Source of the DNA: a virus
Length of the DNA stretch: 20,561 nt
IMG/VR virus record: IMGVR_UViG_3300035664_000109
Coordinates: 1-20,561 of that record
Reading direction: 5' to 3' (one strand)
Shown: positions 1-4,933 of the stretch, in pieces
How the letters are laid out: each line of letters starts with the position of its first letter
Numbering within the stretch: position 1 is the stretch's first letter
The notes under the pieces: generated by a model
Databases searched by the model: none
The model's input: only the letters and a program-made list of their open reading frames with translations
Told to the model about the DNA's origin: nothing
Translations under genes and position numbers: made by a program

Positions 1-728
1 TCAATATTATCTAGCGTTGCCTTCAGCGCCCTATCTACCTCACCTGTCATTAACGGGCAAGTTGGTTTAGCCGCGCACCACTTGCAGTGTTTGCCACTGG
101 CTAACGGTGCATCAGGTGTTTCAGACAAATCGATAGCTTTCTTAAGCGTTTTCTCAAACTCACGAATGCGTTTAGCGGTGGTTTTCCAGCGCTTAACAGA
201 CGGGGGTTGAACAATCACAAGTTCAATAGCCGCCGCGCCATCAAACACCCATTCTAGCCCTTTTGTACGCATAGCGGCGGCGGCGTAGAACATGAGCTGC
301 TCGTTTTCTTCCACTTCCACGCTAACGCCACTGCCAAATTTCCAGTCAAGAATAACAGCGCGGTCGCCTAATCTGCCAATAAGGTCAACGCTACCAAACA
401 CGTCAGGCAAGAAATCACCGTAGCTTACGTTAGCTTCGACGGTAAACTCCATCGATTTAGAAGGGTCAATTTCATCAAGCGCCGCCAGCGCCGGTTCAAT
501 CTTTTCCTTTGCCAACTCAGTTGTCATATCAATACCTGCATACGACAAACTGTAAATGTTAAAGTTATCCTCAGTGAGTAGTTTTTCCATTGCAAGGTGG
601 CAAAGCGTCCCTTCATCGGCATACGATGATGATGGTTTAGGTGGCATTTGTTGCACCAGCTTAACACTGGCAGGACACGCGATAACTCGTTTGGCGGTGC
701 TACCGCCGGCAATACTTGAATGGCTCAT
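1..728 (-). CDS. RecB/Cas4-like PD-(D/E)XK nuclease, DUF2800 family (3' end missing)
   Basis: This gene runs off the left edge; 242 codons are visible and no stop is reached. Seen: H44 in GTLCH, D115 in GSVDLIG, D128-W-K130 in ILDWKFG, and Q144xxxY148, which together form the RecB-family nuclease signature. Cysteines C18 and C215/C218/C224 (HCKWCAAKPTC) match the split four-cysteine Fe-S pattern of Cas4/AddB-type nucleases. Known: DUF2800 proteins sit in phage replication modules beside DUF2815 and DNA polymerase I and are presumed exonucleases in recombination or replication. The ATG at 728 is preceded by GGAG 8 bases upstream and overlaps the end of the preceding 55-aa gene, which suggests coupling. 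The length seen (242 aa) is short of the usual 350-400 aa, so roughly a third is outside the window. The family call is confident; substrate and role are inferred. Confidence 0.9.
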   Translation of the reverse strand, partial: MSHSSIAGGSTAKRVIACPASVKLVQQMPPKPSSSYADEGTLCHLAMEKLLTEDNFNIYSLSYAGIDMTTELAKEKIEPALAALDEIDPSKSMEFTVEANVSYGDFLPDVFGSVDLIGRLGDRAVILDWKFGSGVSVEVEENEQLMFYAAAAMRTKGLEWVFDGAAAIELVIVQPPSVKRWKTTAKRIREFEKTLKKAIDLSETPDAPLASGKHCKWCAAKPTCPLMTGEVDRALKATLDNI

Positions 729-867
729 TTACTGTTCTCCAATACTGTTTTAAATAATTTCTTACATGGTCCATGTCTATGTCATACCGCAGGTTTAATT
801 CGTCCATCATCTTCACTCGTGACTTCCTGCCATAGTAATAAAACTTTCTACATTTAGTTAGGGGCAT
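700..867 (-). CDS. Small basic protein, 55 aa, unknown function
   Basis: The ATG at 867 follows GGAGA with a good spacing (TTGGAGAAACAAAATG); a longer reading from 885 would start before this ribosome site, so 867 is preferred. The product is rich in Lys, Arg and Tyr (MPLTKCRKFYYYGRKSR at the N terminus) with a likely short helix after it; no domain is recognised. It overlaps the preceding gene by 14 bases and the nuclease gene by 29 bases, so it lies inside a tightly coupled leftward early operon. The basic N terminus would suit nucleic-acid binding, but that is only a guess. It could also be a leader serving translation of the nuclease gene. Confidence 0.6.
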   Translation of the reverse strand: MPLTKCRKFYYYGRKSRVKMMDELNLRYDIDMDHVRNYLKQYWRTVNEPFKYCRR

Positions 868-1081
868 TTTGTTTCTCCAATACAATATCAGTTAACATAT
901 CAACTACATCAATCAGTTCGTCAATAACATGGTCTGGTACGTTTGCGTTATTTTGAAAAACAACAACTTCTAAACTGGACAGCATTTTAAGTATTCGCAA
1001 TGCTTGTTCCTTATTCATTACATTTCCTTTTATTTCACGGTTCTCTTTACTTATTTCTTCTTCGTACAAATCATTTACCAT
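854..1081 (-). CDS. Small acidic protein, 75 aa, unknown function
   Basis: Two starts are possible. ATG 1081 has GGAG 8 bases upstream and overlaps the stop of the preceding gene; ATG 1018 has AAGGAA upstream and would give 54 aa beginning MNKEQALRILKML. The longer form is given because of the coupled overlap, but the region between the two starts is charged and low in complexity (LYEEEISKENREIK), so the shorter form may be the conserved core or both may be made. The core is helical and acidic, ending in an Asp/Val/Leu-rich helix (VIDELIDVVDMLTDIVLE). No family is recognised. Confidence 0.62.
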   Translation of the reverse strand: MVNDLYEEEISKENREIKGNVMNKEQALRILKMLSSLEVVVFQNNANVPDHVIDELIDVVDMLTDIVLEKQNAPN

Positions 1082-1236
1082 CTTATTGCTCCTATTCTTT
1101 TTAGTGCCGCACGGACTTTATAAGGGCGTTCTTTTCTATATGTGTGCATCATAGTCATATCTCTAGTAAACATCGCGTATTTAAAACTGCGCCAGTTTAC
1201 ATCGTAGCGATTGAATCCTCTTTGGCGTACTCTCAT
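1075..1236 (-). CDS. Small very basic protein, 53 aa, first gene of leftward operon
   Basis: The ATG at 1236 is preceded by GGTGGAG 3-4 bases upstream. The 53-residue product begins MRVRQRGFNRYDVNWRSF and carries many Arg/Lys residues plus a Met cluster (RDMTMMHTYRKERP). Its TAA stop overlaps the start of the next gene by 7 bases, and the GGAG that serves that next gene lies in its last codons. It is the promoter-proximal gene of the leftward arm, facing the VRR-NUC gene across the short divergent control region. No domain is recognised; the basic composition would suit nucleic-acid contact, but this is speculation. Confidence 0.6.
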   Translation of the reverse strand: MRVRQRGFNRYDVNWRSFKYAMFTRDMTMMHTYRKERPYKVRAALKRIGAIRW

Positions 1237-1267
1237 GACTCCACCTCTAATTGTTTAATGAGATTGC

Positions 1268-1296
1268 AGTATATCAAAAAAAGTTTGCAAAGAAAA
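1268..1296 (-). promoter_or_regulatory. Candidate sigma70-like promoter, leftward
   Basis: On the minus strand a good -10 box, TATACT (1273-1268), sits 25-30 bases ahead of the 53-aa gene's ribosome site. The hexamer 17 bp upstream (1296-1291, TTTTCT) is a poor -35 box, so the promoter would need activation or lies in slightly different register. It overlaps the direct repeats. Confidence 0.3.
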
Positions 1297-1304
1297 GTTT
1301 GCAA
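1279..1304. repeat. Tandem 12-bp direct repeats plus inverted half-site (candidate operator)
   Basis: AAAAGTTTGCAA occurs at 1279-1290 and again at 1293-1304, a 14-bp step. An inverted copy of the core, AAACTTT, follows at 1309-1315, so 1294-1300 and 1309-1315 also form a 7-bp inverted repeat around an 8-base centre. The repeats lie between the two divergent start codons and overlap the likely promoter boxes, which is the expected place for an operator. The binding protein is unknown. Confidence 0.5.
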
Positions 1305-1313
1305 TGATAAACT
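1285..1313 (+). promoter_or_regulatory. Candidate sigma70-like promoter, rightward
   Basis: TTGCAA at 1285-1290 (4 of 6 matches to the -35 consensus) is separated by 17 bp from TAAACT at 1308-1313 (4 of 6 matches to the -10 consensus). A start about 7 bases after the -10 box would fall on or next to the ATG at 1320, implying a leaderless message for the VRR-NUC gene. Both boxes are partly made of the direct-repeat sequence, so a protein bound there would block it. The match is weak. Confidence 0.3.
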
Positions 1314-1319
1314 TTAGTC

Positions 1320-1595
1320 ATGTTAGAAAAAGACATTGAAAAATACTTACTAAAAGTCGTCAAAGAAATGGACGGCAAATCGTATAAGTTCACCTCCCCT
1401 GCTTGTCGGGGAGTGGCAGATAGAATCGTGTGTTTACCTAATGGCAGTACATGGTTTATTGAGCTTAAAACCGCAGGTGGCAAGCTGTCAGCACTGCAAA
1501 AAGTTTTTGCATCAGACATGGGCAAACTTAATCAAAAGTACGCTTGTCTTTGGAGCAAAGAAGATATTAACAACTGGAGAGAGAATAATGATTGA
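1320..1595 (+). CDS. VRR-NUC domain nuclease, 91 aa
   Basis: The whole protein is one VRR-NUC (PD-(D/E)XK superfamily) domain. Seen: the N-terminal helix MLEKDIEKYLLK, the conserved YKFTSP, then GVADRIV with catalytic D34, FIELK giving E48-x-K50, a following GGKLSALQ with Q60, and a C-terminal LWSKEDI strand/helix. Ala33 replaces the more usual Pro before D34. Known: single-domain VRR-NUC proteins of phages are structure-selective endonuclease candidates that travel with SNF2 helicases. The ATG at 1320 is chosen because the family's N terminus starts exactly here, although no ribosome site is visible upstream. It is the first gene of the rightward operon and overlaps the next gene by 8 bases. 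Confidence 0.9.
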   Translation: MLEKDIEKYLLKVVKEMDGKSYKFTSPACRGVADRIVCLPNGSTWFIELKTAGGKLSALQKVFASDMGKLNQKYACLWSKEDINNWRENND

Positions 1596-1734
1596 ATTTT
1601 TACAATACCTTGATGAAAGCAATTTGGCATACCTTATTATGCTGTTTTGCTTCTTAATAATGGCGCGTTTACATTTGTCAGCGCTAACTGAAATTACACG
1701 TCTGCGTAAAATCATGAAGCAGGTGATGAGATGA
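1588..1734 (+). CDS. Small single-pass membrane protein, 48 aa
   Basis: The ATG at 1588 follows GGAGAGAGAATA and overlaps the end of the VRR-NUC gene. Residues about 12-28 form a hydrophobic membrane segment (LAYLIMLFCFLIMARL) followed by a basic amphipathic helix with several Arg and Lys. The stop overlaps the next start as ATGA. By the positive-inside rule the basic C-terminal part would lie in the cytoplasm. No family is recognised. Confidence 0.6.
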   Translation: MIEFLQYLDESNLAYLIMLFCFLIMARLHLSALTEITRLRKIMKQVMR

Positions 1735-1979
1735 GCGCAACACTTGTACTTACATTATCTTTTTTAACTGTCGATACCAACATCGACAAGAAAGGTCACA
1801 CAACGAGCCATGAAACCATAGCCTACACTACGAGCGTAATTCCTTATGAATCAATGACAGCTTGTACCAATGGGCGCGAAGAATGGAATCTTGCTGTTGG
1901 TGCCTATCAGATGTCAAAGCGCCCGACAAGAATTATCACAGCAGTATGTAACGACTCAGCTACGGGAGTGGTGCAATGA
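1731..1979 (+). CDS. Hypothetical early protein, 82 aa, with shared C-terminal tail
   Basis: It starts at an ATGA overlap with the preceding gene. The N terminus (SATLVLTLSFLTVD) is short and hydrophobic, perhaps a buried strand or weak signal-like segment; the middle is Thr-rich, and C45 and C74 are the only cysteines. Residues 70-82 (TAVCNDSATGVVQ) are almost repeated at the C terminus of the next gene (TAVCNDLTTGTVQ). The last codons also supply the GGGAG ribosome site of that gene. The general form (short hydrophobic N terminus, YESMTAC, late Cys) resembles small phage proteins of unknown function. No function can be assigned. Confidence 0.65.
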   Translation: MSATLVLTLSFLTVDTNIDKKGHTTSHETIAYTTSVIPYESMTACTNGREEWNLAVGAYQMSKRPTRIITAVCNDSATGVVQ

Positions 1980-2284
1980 GATACAGCGTATGGAAAAAAG
2001 ATGGCACCAATGAATACGTTTGCGGTACATACACATACCATTATTTTACAGATAGCTTTAGCGTAAGCTATATCAAAGAAGATAAAAATATAGATGAGTG
2101 GGCATGGTTTGAATTTAAAACTTATTCAGACGATATTAATTTTGGAAGCTATAAAAATATAGATAAAAATTTTGATTCATTAAAAAAATGTCATGACTAT
2201 ATTGTTGAACATCACGGTGTTAATTTAAGTTTTCCAACTAACACGGCTGTCTGCAATGACTTAACAACGGGGACAGTACAATGA
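1976..2284 (+). CDS. Hypothetical early protein, 102 aa, with shared C-terminal tail
   Basis: It starts at an ATGA overlap behind GGGAGTGGTGCA. The body is rich in Tyr, Phe, Asp, Lys and Asn (KEDKNIDEWAWFEFKTYSDD) and looks like a small soluble alpha/beta protein; the coding sequence here is clearly richer in A and T than its neighbours, which may mean a separate origin. Residues 90-102 (TAVCNDLTTGTVQ) match the tail of the preceding 82-aa protein at 10 of 13 positions. No domain is recognised. The next gene again starts at an ATGA overlap. Confidence 0.65.
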   Translation: MRYSVWKKDGTNEYVCGTYTYHYFTDSFSVSYIKEDKNIDEWAWFEFKTYSDDINFGSYKNIDKNFDSLKKCHDYIVEHHGVNLSFPTNTAVCNDLTTGTVQ

Positions 2285-2574
2285 GTTTATTAACAAAAGA
2301 ACAACTTAAAGAAATACTTTTAATTATTGAAGAAGAAGTAAATGTTGAATGGCCATGTTCTATGTTGGAAATGCTCCATAAATGGAACGAAAAACAACCG
2401 CCGCAGACGGCACGCGAAATGTATCAACGGGGGTATGCAGCGGCAGAGCGTGATTTAAATCGTGAGCCTTTGAGTGATGAAAGACTTGAGTTTTTAGTGG
2501 ATAAATATCACGGCTACCCTAAAACATTGGGGAGAGAAATAGAAAAAGCACATGGGATTGGAGTAGTAGAATGA
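2281..2574 (+). CDS. Hypothetical phage protein, 97 aa, with C-terminal HGI motif
   Basis: Helical and charged. The second half reads REPLSDERLEFLVDKYHGYP and then REIEKAHGIGVVE. The pattern PLSDE...(A/E)IE.(A/K)HGI is one I know from small phage proteins of unknown function, where it forms the C-terminal region. The Tyr- and Ala-rich AREMYQRGYAAAERD segment before it is also common in this group. It starts and ends with ATGA overlaps. The last residues GVVE loosely echo the GVVQ and GTVQ ends of the two upstream proteins, partly because the ribosome site for the next gene is encoded there. Confidence 0.65.
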   Translation: MSLLTKEQLKEILLIIEEEVNVEWPCSMLEMLHKWNEKQPPQTAREMYQRGYAAAERDLNREPLSDERLEFLVDKYHGYPKTLGREIEKAHGIGVVE

Positions 2575-2765
2575 CTGAAACAACAATAAAAAAATACTGT
2601 GAGCAATATAAAATCAGTCGCTCTGGCATGGACTATCATATTCGCCGGTCAGGTGTATTTCCAATCGGCAGTAAACGTTTCTCCGAAGCAGGCGCACCAT
2701 CATTCTTGTGGCGCGTTACCGATTTAGACGAAATCAAAGCGCTAATCAAAGGAAAGAAAAAATGA
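2571..2765 (+). CDS. Putative small DNA-binding protein, 64 aa, helix-turn-helix-like
   Basis: Residues 4-27 (TIKKYCEQYKISRSGMDYH and following IRRSG) have the helix-turn-helix spacing of small phage MerR/excisionase-like proteins: a helix, the turn around KIS, and a possible recognition helix ending in Arg-Arg. A short beta segment with a Trp (FLWRVTDLDEI) and a basic tail (IKGKKK) follow, as in winged-helix excisionase-like folds. ATGA overlaps join it to both neighbours. It is a candidate regulator for the operator-like repeats at 1279-1304, but no sequence evidence links the two. Confidence 0.55.
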   Translation: MTETTIKKYCEQYKISRSGMDYHIRRSGVFPIGSKRFSEAGAPSFLWRVTDLDEIKALIKGKKK

Positions 2766-2965
2766 AAGATGAATATAAAGGTTGGGTAGTAGCAGGGGTA
2801 TTCTTTATAGCGTTACTTATTGCACAGGTAACAAACTATGTGGATAACAAACACAAGCAAACAATAATCAAGACAAACATCGGTGAGTTCATGCTACGAG
2901 ACGGTAAGATGTATGGGGTATATGAGTTAACCCGCGATGTGCAAGGTAATATGGTAGCAAAATGA
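2762..2965 (+). CDS. Small N-terminally anchored membrane protein, 67 aa
   Basis: The ATG at 2762 overlaps the previous stop as ATGA. An upstream start at 2708 would read through the preceding gene and is rejected. MKDEYKG is followed by a hydrophobic helix at about residues 8-25 (WVVAGVFFIALLIAQVTNYV) and a soluble C-terminal half of about 40 residues with a likely beta pair (IGEFMLRDGKMYGVYEL). Topology is probably N-in, C-out. No family is recognised; spanin is unlikely, as it lacks a coiled coil and is not near the lysis genes. Confidence 0.6.
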   Translation: MKDEYKGWVVAGVFFIALLIAQVTNYVDNKHKQTIIKTNIGEFMLRDGKMYGVYELTRDVQGNMVAK

Positions 2966-3096
2966 CCAAAGACGAATGCTTTAAAAGATTAGAAATGGCG
3001 CAAAAGAACAAAAAAGAATTGAAGAAAATTAAACTTCAACTCCTTAAAGAAATCGAGCAGTTAAAGTTAATGCTTCGCGCACTGGAGGAAGGCTAA
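2962..3096 (+). CDS. Small coiled-coil protein, 44 aa
   Basis: ATGA overlap with the previous gene. The product starts MTKDECFKRLEMAQKNKKEL and is one long helix with Leu/Ile at heptad-like spacing (KIKLQLLKEIEQLKLMLRALEE), so it probably forms a dimeric coiled coil. Its last codons contain GGAGGAAGG, the ribosome site for the 25-aa peptide that follows. No function is assigned. Confidence 0.55.
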   Translation: MTKDECFKRLEMAQKNKKELKKIKLQLLKEIEQLKLMLRALEEG

Positions 3097-3173
3097 TGCA
3101 AATCGATGACGTTGCGGCGCTCATGTTCTATATCGGGGTACTATTTTTAACAGGACTTTGGCTATGTCATTAG
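3096..3173 (+). CDS. Membrane micropeptide, 25 aa
   Basis: It starts at a TAATG overlap right after a near-perfect ribosome site (GGAGGAAGGC). MQIDDVAALM is followed by a hydrophobic helix FYIGVLFLTGLWLC. The strong ribosome site and the fit between stop and start on both sides are the evidence that it is translated; the length alone would not be convincing. The next gene starts inside it at 3164. Confidence 0.45.
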   Translation: MQIDDVAALMFYIGVLFLTGLWLCH

Positions 3174-3322
3174 TAAAACCCGTATCACCAGTGACACCTG
3201 CGCCAACAACGGTTGACTGTAAACATGACCATTGGCGCGTATATAATAGCCTTGGCTACCGCGAATGTGACCGCTGCAAAGAACGAAGACCCATTTTTAA
3301 CGATATACGGCACCAAAGATGA
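3164..3322 (+). CDS. Zinc-ribbon-like micropeptide, 52 aa
   Basis: The ATG at 3164 lies 10 bases inside the previous reading frame and the stop overlaps the next ATG (ATGA). After a Pro/Thr/Val-rich N terminus, C19-x-H21 is followed by YRECDRC (C35-x2-C38), a spacing suited to binding one zinc ion. A basic KERRP tail follows. Such C-x-H...C-x2-C peptides are common among small phage proteins and may bind nucleic acid or a host protein. No visible strong ribosome site precedes it, so translation is probably coupled. Confidence 0.55.
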   Translation: MSLVKPVSPVTPAPTTVDCKHDHWRVYNSLGYRECDRCKERRPIFNDIRHQR

Positions 3323-3558
3323 ACAACATTTCACAGATATTCATAGGGCTTAGCCCTTTTTTAAAAGACAGATTTACAAGCGAAGTATTTACGCTTGGGC
3401 TTATTAACGAGCTTAACGAGCAACGGTTCCGCGCAAGATGCCGGCGCTTGGTACGTCAGCACAACGGCGAAACGCGCAAGCTATATAAAGCGCTAAACAA
3501 CTTGACGATGGACGACAGATTACGATTCTTTGACGTGGTAAGTGGAAATGAAAGATAA
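3319..3558 (+). CDS. Hypothetical basic helical protein, 79 aa
   Basis: Joined to the previous gene by ATGA. The N-terminal MNNISQIFIGLSPFLKDRF is followed by an Arg-rich helical middle (EQRFRARCRRLVRQHNGETRK) and a short acidic/hydrophobic end. The Arg-rich helix suggests nucleic-acid or nucleoprotein contact. It overlaps the HNH-like gene by 11 bases. No family is recognised. Confidence 0.6.
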   Translation: MNNISQIFIGLSPFLKDRFTSEVFTLGLINELNEQRFRARCRRLVRQHNGETRKLYKALNNLTMDDRLRFFDVVSGNER

Positions 3559-4132
3559 AGATTTAGAGATTATTCGAAGCGCGATACGATACAACAGTAA
3601 CACCGGACACTTCTTCAAAGGCGACGCAAATACGCCTGCCGCGCTTAACTGGAAAAACAAAAATGCCACCATTAACGTCAAGAAAAGTGGTATGCACTCC
3701 TATTTTCTAGCGTGGAAGATTGCCGTGTTTTTAGCTTATGGATGGTATCCAGAGCATACTGACGCAGTAGAGTATTTAGACGGCAACCCGTGCAACCTGA
3801 GCATTAGCAACATCAAGGTTATTAAAGCAGGCGAAGATGAGATGACCATGATTGACTTTTGCGACGAAAACGATTTGCGCTACCCTAGCGTGTCAGCGCT
3901 CATGCGCGGAGAACCGTTTATTCGTCGAATAGAAAATGGATACTCTCGCGCGTATTTTCGTAAAAGTTTACTGGAAGCAAACTGCGCTAAATTGATGGCT
4001 AAAAAACAACGTGACGAAGAAACCAGAAGCAAACCTAAACGTCCAATGGGCAGGCGACGTAATCAGCATTTTATGGAATTTCTAAGAACGCACTATTTAG
4101 TGCCTAAACGTTGGGAGATGACATTATGTTAA
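3548..4132 (+). CDS. HNH-endonuclease-like protein, catalytic residues lost, 194 aa
   Basis: Start taken as ATG 3548; a GTG at 3542 would add two residues. Residues 8-24 (IIRSAIRYNSNTGHFFK) match the N-terminal 'YDPETGxFxW' part of phage HNH proteins; residues 54-68 (LAWKIAVFLAYGWYP) match the 'HRLAWxxVxGxWP' part; residues 74-89 (VEYLDGNPCNLSISNI) align with 'IDHINGxxxDNRIxNL'. The normally invariant Asp-His is E75-Y76, and the His before LAW is Tyr/Phe, so the metal site appears lost. After about residue 95 there is a second helical region and a very basic tail (SKPKRPMGRRRNQH). I infer a DNA-binding protein derived from an HNH endonuclease. The domain match is moderate. Confidence 0.6.
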   Translation: MKDKDLEIIRSAIRYNSNTGHFFKGDANTPAALNWKNKNATINVKKSGMHSYFLAWKIAVFLAYGWYPEHTDAVEYLDGNPCNLSISNIKVIKAGEDEMTMIDFCDENDLRYPSVSALMRGEPFIRRIENGYSRAYFRKSLLEANCAKLMAKKQRDEETRSKPKRPMGRRRNQHFMEFLRTHYLVPKRWEMTLC

Positions 4133-4365
4133 GAGGTGACAGTGTACATGAGAGCGATAGTGTAAACGCGCCAGCACATTATCAAGGCGACAAGATGCAG
4201 TGCATCGACGCGATGGAAGCAATGCTTACGCAAGATGAGTTTCGTGGGTATCTGCGCGGTAATGTTTTTAAGTATCAATGGCGCTTTAGAGAAAAAGGCG
4301 GTGTTGAAGATTTACGCAAAGCAAGATGGTATTTAGACAGACTAATCAAATTGGAGAATTTCTAA
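4126..4365 (+). CDS. DUF3310 protein (phage nucleotide kinase-like), 79 aa
   Basis: The ATG at 4126 follows GGGAGATGACATT; an in-frame TTG at 4111 is less likely. Residues 12-20 (SVNAPAHYQ) with CIDAMEAM, then GYLRGNVFKYQWRF, EKGG-VEDLRKARWYLDRLI give the complete DUF3310 pattern: NxPxHY, ECI-like helix, GNxxKYxxR, and EDLxKAxWYL. Known: the family includes T7 gene 1.7, reported as a nucleotide kinase, and is common in phage replication regions. This protein is a minimal version of that domain. It overlaps the preceding gene by 7 bases and the following one by 1 base. Confidence 0.85.
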   Translation: MLRGDSVHESDSVNAPAHYQGDKMQCIDAMEAMLTQDEFRGYLRGNVFKYQWRFREKGGVEDLRKARWYLDRLIKLENF

Positions 4366-4526
4366 TGTACGCATTTAAAGGTTACCCAGTAGACCAAGAC
4401 CCAACTATCAAAGCGCTACGCGATGATGATATGGAAAACTACATGAATTTGCTCAAATGGCTAGACACTGTGCCGTTTATCCCCCTGAAGGTAAGCGACA
4501 TTGTGTTGCCTTGGCGGGATAGATGA
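4365..4526 (+). CDS. Hypothetical protein, 53 aa
   Basis: The ATG at 4365 overlaps the DUF3310 stop (TAATG) and is preceded by TTGGAGAATTTC. A longer reading from 4326 lies inside the DUF3310 gene and is rejected. The protein begins MYAFKGYPVDQDPTIKALRD and ends in a Trp/Pro-rich segment. No domain is recognised. It ends in an ATGA overlap. Confidence 0.6.
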   Translation: MYAFKGYPVDQDPTIKALRDDDMENYMNLLKWLDTVPFIPLKVSDIVLPWRDR

Positions 4527-4933
4527 AGCCAAAGCTCAAAACGATGAATGGGGTATGGATATGTTATACCCCCTGCTGCACCATCCCAATGATGGCAGAC
4601 CACCCACAAACGGCGTATTTAAGATGGAAATTTATCAATGCTAAGACCCAATCAGATAGAAGCTGTTGCCTTTTTGAGCCTAATAGACAAGGGCATGATT
4701 CTCGCCCCAGTGGGGGCAGGCAAAACAGCGATAACGCTAACCGCCATGCAGCAGGCGCTCGACACGGGCAGAGTACGCCGGTTCTTAGTGATAGCGCCAA
4801 AGCGTGTTTGCACGGACGTGTGGACGATAGAGCCGGCCAAGTGGGCGCCAAATCTTACGATATCTATAGCCGTTGGCTCGTTAGCGCAAAGATTGACAGC
4901 ATTCGACGCGCCGTCACAGGTAGTGGTGACTAA
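4523..4933 (+). CDS. Small protein whose open frame runs on inside the helicase gene
   Basis: The start overlaps the previous stop (ATGA at 4523). Residues 1-39 (MKPKLKTMNGVWICYTP ... HPQTAYLRWKF) resemble a small phage protein type with a 'K-NGVWxC' strand and a 'TPxxAYxxW' helix, normally about 40 residues. Here no stop follows: the frame continues to 4933, 296 bases into the helicase gene in another frame, and the added 97 residues are low in hydrophobics and rich in Ser/Arg/Asn/Gly, as expected of an out-of-frame shadow. Either the C-terminal part is passive overprinting or the stop was lost to a mutation or indel near 4600-4640. The N-terminal part is more believable than the full length. 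Confidence 0.4.
   Translation: MKPKLKTMNGVWICYTPCCTIPMMADHPQTAYLRWKFINAKTQSDRSCCLFEPNRQGHDSRPSGGRQNSDNANRHAAGARHGQSTPVLSDSAKACLHGRVDDRAGQVGAKSYDIYSRWLVSAKIDSIRRAVTGSGD

Larger units (their letters stand above)
1237..1319. promoter_or_regulatory. Divergent intergenic control region
   Basis: This 83-bp A/T-rich gap separates the leftward nuclease operon from the rightward VRR-NUC-to-helicase operon and is the only place in the window where two operons diverge. It must hold promoters for both arms unless they are read from farther away. It contains two direct 12-bp repeats, an inverted half-copy and weak sigma70-like boxes on both strands, described separately. The leftward ribosome site (GGTGGAG) lies at its left end; no ribosome site is visible at its right end. 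Confidence 0.6.

Noticed and set aside
556-753. Rightward open frame of 65 codons opposite the nuclease gene
   Set aside because: It lies wholly antisense to the clear RecB-like nuclease frame, has no ribosome site or family pattern, and is best seen as a shadow.
1274-1525. Leftward open frame of 83 codons across the VRR-NUC gene
   Set aside because: It is antisense to an unmistakable VRR-NUC domain and would run through the control region; no ribosome site supports it.
1441-1587. Upstream extension of the 48-aa membrane protein within the VRR-NUC gene
   Set aside because: The ATG at 1588 has a good ribosome site and the extension is only the out-of-frame reading of the nuclease.
2708-2761. 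Upstream start for the 67-aa membrane protein
   Set aside because: It would put a basic, out-of-frame reading of the preceding gene before the membrane helix; the ATGA overlap at 2762 fits better.
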